In this document: positions 59,804 through 64,000 of the stretch, in pieces
How positions within the stretch are numbered: position 1 is the first letter of the stretch
How the letters are laid out: the number at the start of each line of letters is the position of its first letter
Assembly: GCF_029543245.1 (NCBI RefSeq)
Contig: NZ_JARQWV010000001.1
Coordinates: forward strand, 372,001 to 436,000
Length of the DNA stretch: 64,000 bases
From: Caulobacter endophyticus
GTDB taxonomy: Bacteria; Pseudomonadota; Alphaproteobacteria; Caulobacterales; Caulobacteraceae
Reading direction: 5' to 3'
Translations under genes and position numbers: made by a program
The notes under the pieces: generated by a model
The model's input: the letters and a program-made list of their open reading frames with translations, nothing else
Told to the model about the DNA's origin: nothing
Database searches by the model: none

Positions 59804-61042
59804 ATGACCGGTCGCGTCAACGAGGGGCCGATCCAGGCCTATGACGGCCCGCCCGACTATCGCAAGGTCGGCCGCCACGGGGTGTTCCCCGACATGTCGC
59901 ACGACGAGGTAGAGCGGCTGAACGTCCTGGCCCAGCTAAACCGCCACCTCTCCACCCGCCTCATCCCGGGCGTGAAGCAGGCCTGGGAGACCCGCGCCCT
60001 TCCGGCCTTCGAAAAGGCCAACGATCGCGCGCCCAAGGATCGCCACGAGGTCCGCAAGGCGCTGCTGAAAGATCCCGCCTTCCAGACCTGGTCGGCCCTG
60101 CGCCGCCTGACCATGGAGCAGCGCCAGCAGGCCGGCCGCTGGACCACCCTGCGCCAGGCCGAGGAACTGGCCGCCAAGGCCGCCGCGCTGAACGCCAAGC
60201 ATGACCGGCTGGAGCTCGACCCGTCCCTGCCGATCCCGCGCTACGTCTCGGCCGTCGATCACCACTGCATGCCCGGCAGCTATCACGTCGAACGCTTCGA
60301 GGGCGACGTTTCGGGCGGCGCCAACTACGACCACGGCGGTTTCGCCACCACCGGCGGCCTGCTGGGCCGCTTCTCGGACGGCGGCGGACAGGCCGTGGTG
60401 CGCTGGGTGCAGCGCAAGCTGCCGGACTTCAAGCCGCGCCGCATCCTGGACATCGGCGCCACCGTGGGCCACAGCGCCCTGCCGATCGCCCAGGCTTTCG
60501 CCTACGCCGAGGTCGTCGCCATCGACGTCGGCGGGCCGATGCTGCGCTACGCCGCCGCCCGCGCCGCCTCGCTGGGGGTGGAAAACATCCGCTTCGTCCA
60601 GGCCGACGGCGCCGACCTGTCGCGCTTCGAAAACGAGAGCTTCGACTGGGTGCAGACCACCATGTTCCTGCACGAACTGTCGCTGGCCTCAATGAAGGCC
60701 ATCTTCGCCGAAAGCCGCCGCGTGCTCGCGCCCGGCGGCGTCGTGCTCCACGTCGAGCAGCCGCAGTACGCCCCGACCATGCCCCTCTTCGAGCAGGCCA
60801 TGCGCGACTGGGACGCCTTCTACAACAACGAGCCCTTCTGGAGCACGCTGCACGAGATCGATCTGGACGCCCGCATGGTCGAGGCCGGTTTTGCGGCCGA
60901 CGAACTGATCCATGACGGCGTCACCGCCGTGGTCGACCGCGAGGTCTTCCCCGACGCCGCCGACGACGACAGCGAAGACTACGGCCGCAAGGCCGCCTGG
61001 CGCGTGCTCGGAGCCCGGAAAACTCCCAAGGAAGCCCGATGA
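59804..61042 (+). CDS. Class I SAM-dependent methyltransferase with N-terminal extension
   Basis: This 412-residue protein has about 200 residues of unassigned N-terminal helical region (DMSHDEVERLNVLAQLNRHLSTRLIPGVKQ...) before a class I methyltransferase core: ILDIGATVGHSALPIAQAFA, VVAIDVGGPMLRYA, VQTTMFLHELSLASM and VLAPGGVVLHVEQP. The start follows GTAGGAG. Its stop overlaps the next start (ATGA), and a VOC gene follows, an operon of unknown pathway. Confidence 0.83.
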   Translation: MTGRVNEGPIQAYDGPPDYRKVGRHGVFPDMSHDEVERLNVLAQLNRHLSTRLIPGVKQAWETRALPAFEKANDRAPKDRHEVRKALLKDPAFQTWSALRRLTMEQRQQAGRWTTLRQAEELAAKAAALNAKHDRLELDPSLPIPRYVSAVDHHCMPGSYHVERFEGDVSGGANYDHGGFATTGGLLGRFSDGGGQAVVRWVQRKLPDFKPRRILDIGATVGHSALPIAQAFAYAEVVAIDVGGPMLRYAAARAASLGVENIRFVQADGADLSRFENESFDWVQTTMFLHELSLASMKAIFAESRRVLAPGGVVLHVEQPQYAPTMPLFEQAMRDWDAFYNNEPFWSTLHEIDLDARMVEAGFAADELIHDGVTAVVDREVFPDAADDDSEDYGRKAAWRVLGARKTPKEAR

Positions 61043-61395
61043 GCATCGCAGACGCCCTGGCCGACGCCGGCGCCAAGCCCGCCGGCAAGCGCCCCTATTT
61101 CTTCGCCGACCGCGAGGTCGAGCGCGTGCTGGCCATCACCATGGCGGTGGTCCAGGAACTGGCCGTCACCCGCGCCCGGCTCGACACCCTGGAGCGGGTG
61201 ATCGAGGCCCGCGGCGGCCTCGACCGCGCCGAGATCGAACGCTTTGAGCCGTCGGCAGAAGCCGCCGCCGAGCGCGGCCTGTGGCTGCAGGAATATCTCT
61301 CGCGCGTGCTGCGCATCGTCCAGCAGGAGGCCGAAGCCGCCACCGCCACGGGCGACGTCGCTTCGGAAGACGTGGCCGTCGAGCTGCGCGACTAA
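61039..61395 (+). CDS. Conserved small helical protein
   Basis: This 118-residue protein is mostly helical and charged (REVERVLAITMAVVQELAVTRARLDTLERVIEARGGLD; LWLQEYLSRVLRIVQQEAEAA), probably a coiled-coil. Translationally coupled (ATGA) to the preceding methyltransferase and followed 16 bp later by a VOC gene. It may be an accessory subunit of the methyltransferase, but no domain is recognised. Confidence 0.7.
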   Translation: MSIADALADAGAKPAGKRPYFFADREVERVLAITMAVVQELAVTRARLDTLERVIEARGGLDRAEIERFEPSAEAAAERGLWLQEYLSRVLRIVQQEAEAATATGDVASEDVAVELRD

Positions 61396-61411
61396 TTTCA
61401 AGGACATACCG

Positions 61412-62287
61412 ATGAACCTTCTCAGGGCCGCCACCCTGGTGACGCCGAACGTCGCCGCGACCGCGCAGCGCTACGCCCATTGGCTGGACTACACGGTGGT
61501 CGAGCAAGGCGAGGTCCCCGCCGACCTCGCCGCCAGCTGGGGCGCGCCAGCCAGCGCCGGCCGTCCCTACGCCGTGCTGCAGCCGGCCAGCGGCGCCGAC
61601 GTCTTCCTGCGCTTCGTCGAGGGCGACCCGGTCCCGGAGTATCGCCCCCTTCGCACCTACGGCTGGGCGGCGATCGAGATCTGCTGCCAGGACGTCATGG
61701 CCGTGAACGCCCGCATGCAGGACGCGCCTTTCGAGATCATCGGCCCGCCCAAGCGCATCGAAGGCCTGCCGACGATCCATCCGATGCAGGTGAAGGGTCC
61801 CGACGGCGAGATCGTCTACCTCACCGAGATCGTCTCGCCCGGCAACGGCCTGCCCCACCCCGGCAGCCTGATCGACAAGCTGTTCATCCTGGTCCTGGCC
61901 AGCGACGACATGAACGCCAGCGGGCGCTGGTTCGCTCAGACCCTGGGCCTGGACGTCGGCGCGCCGATGACCATCGTCTACAGCATGATCAACGACGCCT
62001 TCGAGCTGCCGAAAGACAGTCGCCACGCCCTGGCGACGGCGACCTATCAGAAGGACGTCTTCCTGGAGTTCGACCAGTACCCGGTCGAGGCCACCGTGCG
62101 CCCCGGCCACGCCGGCGCCCTGCCGCCGGGCGTCGCCATCTGCACCCTCAAGCACCCGGACTTCGACAGCGTCCAGGGCGACTGGATCGTGGCGCCCACC
62201 GTGCGCAACGGACCCGTCTACGGCGGCAAACGCGCCGGCGTCCTGCGCGCACCGGGCGGCGCCTTGGTCGAGGTCGTGGAAGCGTAA
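61412..62287 (+). CDS. VOC-family protein, two domains
   Basis: This 291-residue protein has two glyoxalase/bleomycin-resistance-like domains, about 1-140 (LLRAATLVTPNVAATAQRYAHWLDYTVVEQG...IVYLTEI) and about 150-290 (KLFILVLASDDMNASGRWFAQTLGLDVG...GGALVEVVEA). The start at 61412 has AAGGA 8 nt upstream. Last gene of the operon with the methyltransferase and small protein. The substrate is unknown. Confidence 0.85.
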   Translation: MNLLRAATLVTPNVAATAQRYAHWLDYTVVEQGEVPADLAASWGAPASAGRPYAVLQPASGADVFLRFVEGDPVPEYRPLRTYGWAAIEICCQDVMAVNARMQDAPFEIIGPPKRIEGLPTIHPMQVKGPDGEIVYLTEIVSPGNGLPHPGSLIDKLFILVLASDDMNASGRWFAQTLGLDVGAPMTIVYSMINDAFELPKDSRHALATATYQKDVFLEFDQYPVEATVRPGHAGALPPGVAICTLKHPDFDSVQGDWIVAPTVRNGPVYGGKRAGVLRAPGGALVEVVEA

Positions 62288-62288
62288 A

Positions 62289-62460
62289 ATCCCTCTCCCC
62301 CTGCGGGAGAGGGTGGCCCCACGAAGTGGGGTCGGGTGAGGGGTCGCACGAACAGAAACGCCGCGAAAGCCGATCAGCTTTCGCGGCGTTTTGCGTCTGA
62401 GAAACCCCTCATCCGTCGGCTTTCGCCGACACCTTCTCCCGCAAGGGGAGAAGGATCAGA
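62289..62460. repeat. Intergenic palindromic repeat, family B, copy 4 (long form)
   Basis: CCCTCTCCCCCTGCGGGAGAGGG opens and CTTCTCCCGCAAGGGGAGAAGG closes; the central hairpin AACGCCGCGAAAGC / GCTTTCGCGGCGTT is perfect here. It sits exactly between the stops of the VOC gene and the convergent MDR gene. Confidence 0.9.
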
Positions 62461-64000
62461 TCAAAGCGTCACCACCACCTTGCCGAAGGCGCCCTTGTCG
62501 GCGCGGCCATAGGCGCCTTCGATGGCGTCGAGGCCGAACACGCTGTCGACCACCGGGACGATCCCCTTGGCCGCCACGAAGTCCGACAGCGCCTGGTGGT
62601 CGGCGCGCGAGCCGACCGAGATCGCCGTGGCGCGCTGCGCCGCCATCACCATGGCCGCCGCGTCCAGCGTACCGCCGAAGCCGTCCAGCGCGCCGATAAC
62701 GGCCACGTGGCCGCCGACGCCCAGGCTGGCCTGCGACTTGGCCAGGGTGCCCGCGCCGCCCAGCTCGAGGGCGTGCTGCACGCCGCCGGCCGAGGCCTCC
62801 TTCACCACGGCCTCCCAGTCGGGGGTCGTGTGATAGTTGATGGTCAGGTCCGCGCCCAGTTCCTTGGCGCGGGCCAGCTTGGCGTCGTCGCCGCCGACCA
62901 GGGCGACCTTAGCGCCGAAGGCCTTGGCGATCTGCAGGCCCCACAGCGACACGCCGCCGGTGCCCAGGGTCACCACCCAGTCGCCGGCCTGAAGGCCGCC
63001 GTGCGTGACCAGCGACGACCAGGCCGTGACGCCCGAGCAGGTCAGGGTCGCGCCCTGCACGTAGTCGAGGCTGTCGGGCAGCTTCACCACGCCGCCGGCC
63101 GACAGCACCACGTGCTGCGCCAGCACGCCCGGGCCGCCCGCCCCCAGCGATGAGATCACCGCCGGGAAGCTGATGCGGCCGCCGGCCCAGTTCTGGAAGA
63201 AGGTCGAGGCCACGCGGTCGCCCACGGCCAGGCCCTCGACGCCTTCACCCAAGCCCACGATCTCGCCGGCGGCGTCCGACAGCGGGGTGAAGCCGTCGAC
63301 CTCGCCCACCGGATACCAGCCCTGGCGGATCATCACGTCGCGGCGGTTCAGCGCCACGGCGCGCACGCGCACCAGCACTTCGCCCGGGCCCGGCGTCGGG
63401 ACCGGCACGATGGACTCGGCCAGCTCGAAGCCTTGGCCGGCGCGGACGAGAGAGAAACGGCGATCGGTCATGGGCGGGGTCCACTGAAGGGGGCTGTTCG
63501 GAGGCGTGGTTTCGACGCCGGCCGCGAAGGCCAGCAGGGTCTCGGCGAAGATTTCGGGTTCCAGCTCGGGCGCGGCGACGCCGGTCTTGCCCTGGGTGGT
63601 CACCACGACGCCCGGGCGCGCCTTGCGGATGCGGCCGACGAAGCCGGCCAGCGGATCGTCCGCCGCCTGCAGCACGGTCACCGGGCAGGTCACGCCCGCG
63701 AAGACACTCGCGAAGTCCTGGTCGAAGATCGCCCCGAAGGCCTGGTTGCGGCCGTCCGGCGCGCCAATCGCGCCCAGGAACTCGGTCTGCACCAGCTGGG
63801 CGTCGAAGCGGGGCAGCAGCCCCTTCATCACGCCCCAGGACTGGATCAGATAGGCGCCGTGCGCATCGATCGGGGCCGATTGGCCCACCTGGGCGCGAAA
63901 CATCTCACGCTCGTCGGCGGTGGCGAACAGCACGCCGTTCAGCAGCAGCGAGCGCACGCGGCCCGGCGCGGCGACGGCGATCTCGGCGCCGATGTGGGTG
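62461..64000 (-). CDS. Alpha/beta-hydrolase fused in frame to MDR-type dehydrogenase (5' end cut by window edge)
   Basis: One reading frame runs from the right edge to the stop at 62461. Its first part (64000 to about 63500) is the C-terminal half of an alpha/beta hydrolase (THIGAEIAVAAPGRVRSLLLNG; GVTCPVTVLQAADDPLAGFVGRIRKARPG). After a linker TTPPNSPLQWTPP comes a full MDR reductase (from Met at 63471): RFSLVRAGQGFELAES, LNRRDVMIRQGWYP, DAAGEIVGLGEG, VVTLGTGGVSLWGLQIAKAFGAKVALVGGDDAK, GGHVAVIGALDG. No stop or good ribosome site separates the two. The dehydrogenase lacks catalytic zinc Cys and resembles quinone reductases. The hydrolase N-terminus is outside the window. Confidence 0.85.
   Translation of the reverse strand, partial: THIGAEIAVAAPGRVRSLLLNGVLFATADEREMFRAQVGQSAPIDAHGAYLIQSWGVMKGLLPRFDAQLVQTEFLGAIGAPDGRNQAFGAIFDQDFASVFAGVTCPVTVLQAADDPLAGFVGRIRKARPGVVVTTQGKTGVAAPELEPEIFAETLLAFAAGVETTPPNSPLQWTPPMTDRRFSLVRAGQGFELAESIVPVPTPGPGEVLVRVRAVALNRRDVMIRQGWYPVGEVDGFTPLSDAAGEIVGLGEGVEGLAVGDRVASTFFQNWAGGRISFPAVISSLGAGGPGVLAQHVVLSAGGVVKLPDSLDYVQGATLTCSGVTAWSSLVTHGGLQAGDWVVTLGTGGVSLWGLQIAKAFGAKVALVGGDDAKLARAKELGADLTINYHTTPDWEAVVKEASAGGVQHALELGGAGTLAKSQASLGVGGHVAVIGALDGFGGTLDAAAMVMAAQRATAISVGSRADHQALSDFVAAKGIVPVVDSVFGLDAIEGAYGRADKGAFGKVVVTL

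Overview
The window is high-GC, densely packed alphaproteobacterial chromosome. It is most likely from Caulobacter or a very close relative: it carries the Caulobacter-type alpha-flagellin locus (flmG / flbT-flaF / fljL / fljK / flaG / fljJ / flmH / flaEY), with sigma-54 promoters and FlbD-type ftr palindromes, and a GTTC-N7-GTTC SOS box in front of ssb. I saw no tRNA, rRNA, insertion sequence, phage gene or CRISPR array. Species-level identity is inference.

Layout. 1-5 kb: the end of the Sec accessory operon (yajC-secD, secD running off the left edge), a P-loop ATPase, a small membrane protein and an EamA transporter downstream of bioA. 5-8 kb: biotin genes bioA (minus) divergent from bioF-bioD plus an oxidoreductase. 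8-12.7 kb: a TonB-dependent receptor, ssb, and a lipoprotein / anchored-protein pair. 12.7-22.8 kb: the flagellin locus. Three flagellins, FlaG, a PseH-like acetyltransferase (FlmH), the large FlaEY-type protein, the flagellin regulators FlbT and FlaF, and the TPR-glycosyltransferase FlmG together cover synthesis, glycosylation and checkpoint control of the filament. 22.8-25.4 kb: acidic small proteins, a MoxR ATPase and a lipoprotein. 25.5-28.5 kb: a universal stress protein facing an HD phosphohydrolase / degenerate-Nudix regulator pair across a perfect FixK/FNR-type box. 28.7-31.8 kb: glyQ-glyS, with a conspicuous low-GC patch in glyS. 31.8-38 kb: fasciclin protein, DUF486 membrane protein, glnK-amtB, DUF4279, a cyclophilin and ispE. 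38-46.5 kb: TPR lipoprotein, ETF-ubiquinone oxidoreductase, uracil-DNA glycosylase, lytic transglycosylase, ClC channel and a short glycosyltransferase. 46.6-56.9 kb: radical SAM protein, GFA and VOC proteins, two methyltransferases (one an RNA m5U enzyme), glycine-zipper protein, LysR with a divergent quinone-reductase-like gene, isochorismatase-like hydrolase, membrane protein and a CAP-domain protein. 57-64 kb: CaiB-type CoA transferase, MFS transporter, a methyltransferase / small protein / VOC operon and, at the right edge, an alpha/beta-hydrolase reading in frame into an MDR reductase.

The most striking feature outside genes is a set of composite palindromic elements. Four copies of one family (B) and one copy of a second (A) sit precisely between convergent stop codons, often within 1-3 nt of the stop; other families lie between co-directional genes. 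They look like REP/BIME-type elements that may act as bidirectional terminators. The best candidates for new biology are these elements, the FixK-box / HD / NrtR-like module, the chimeric FlaEY protein, the hydrolase-MDR fusion and the low-GC glyS patch.
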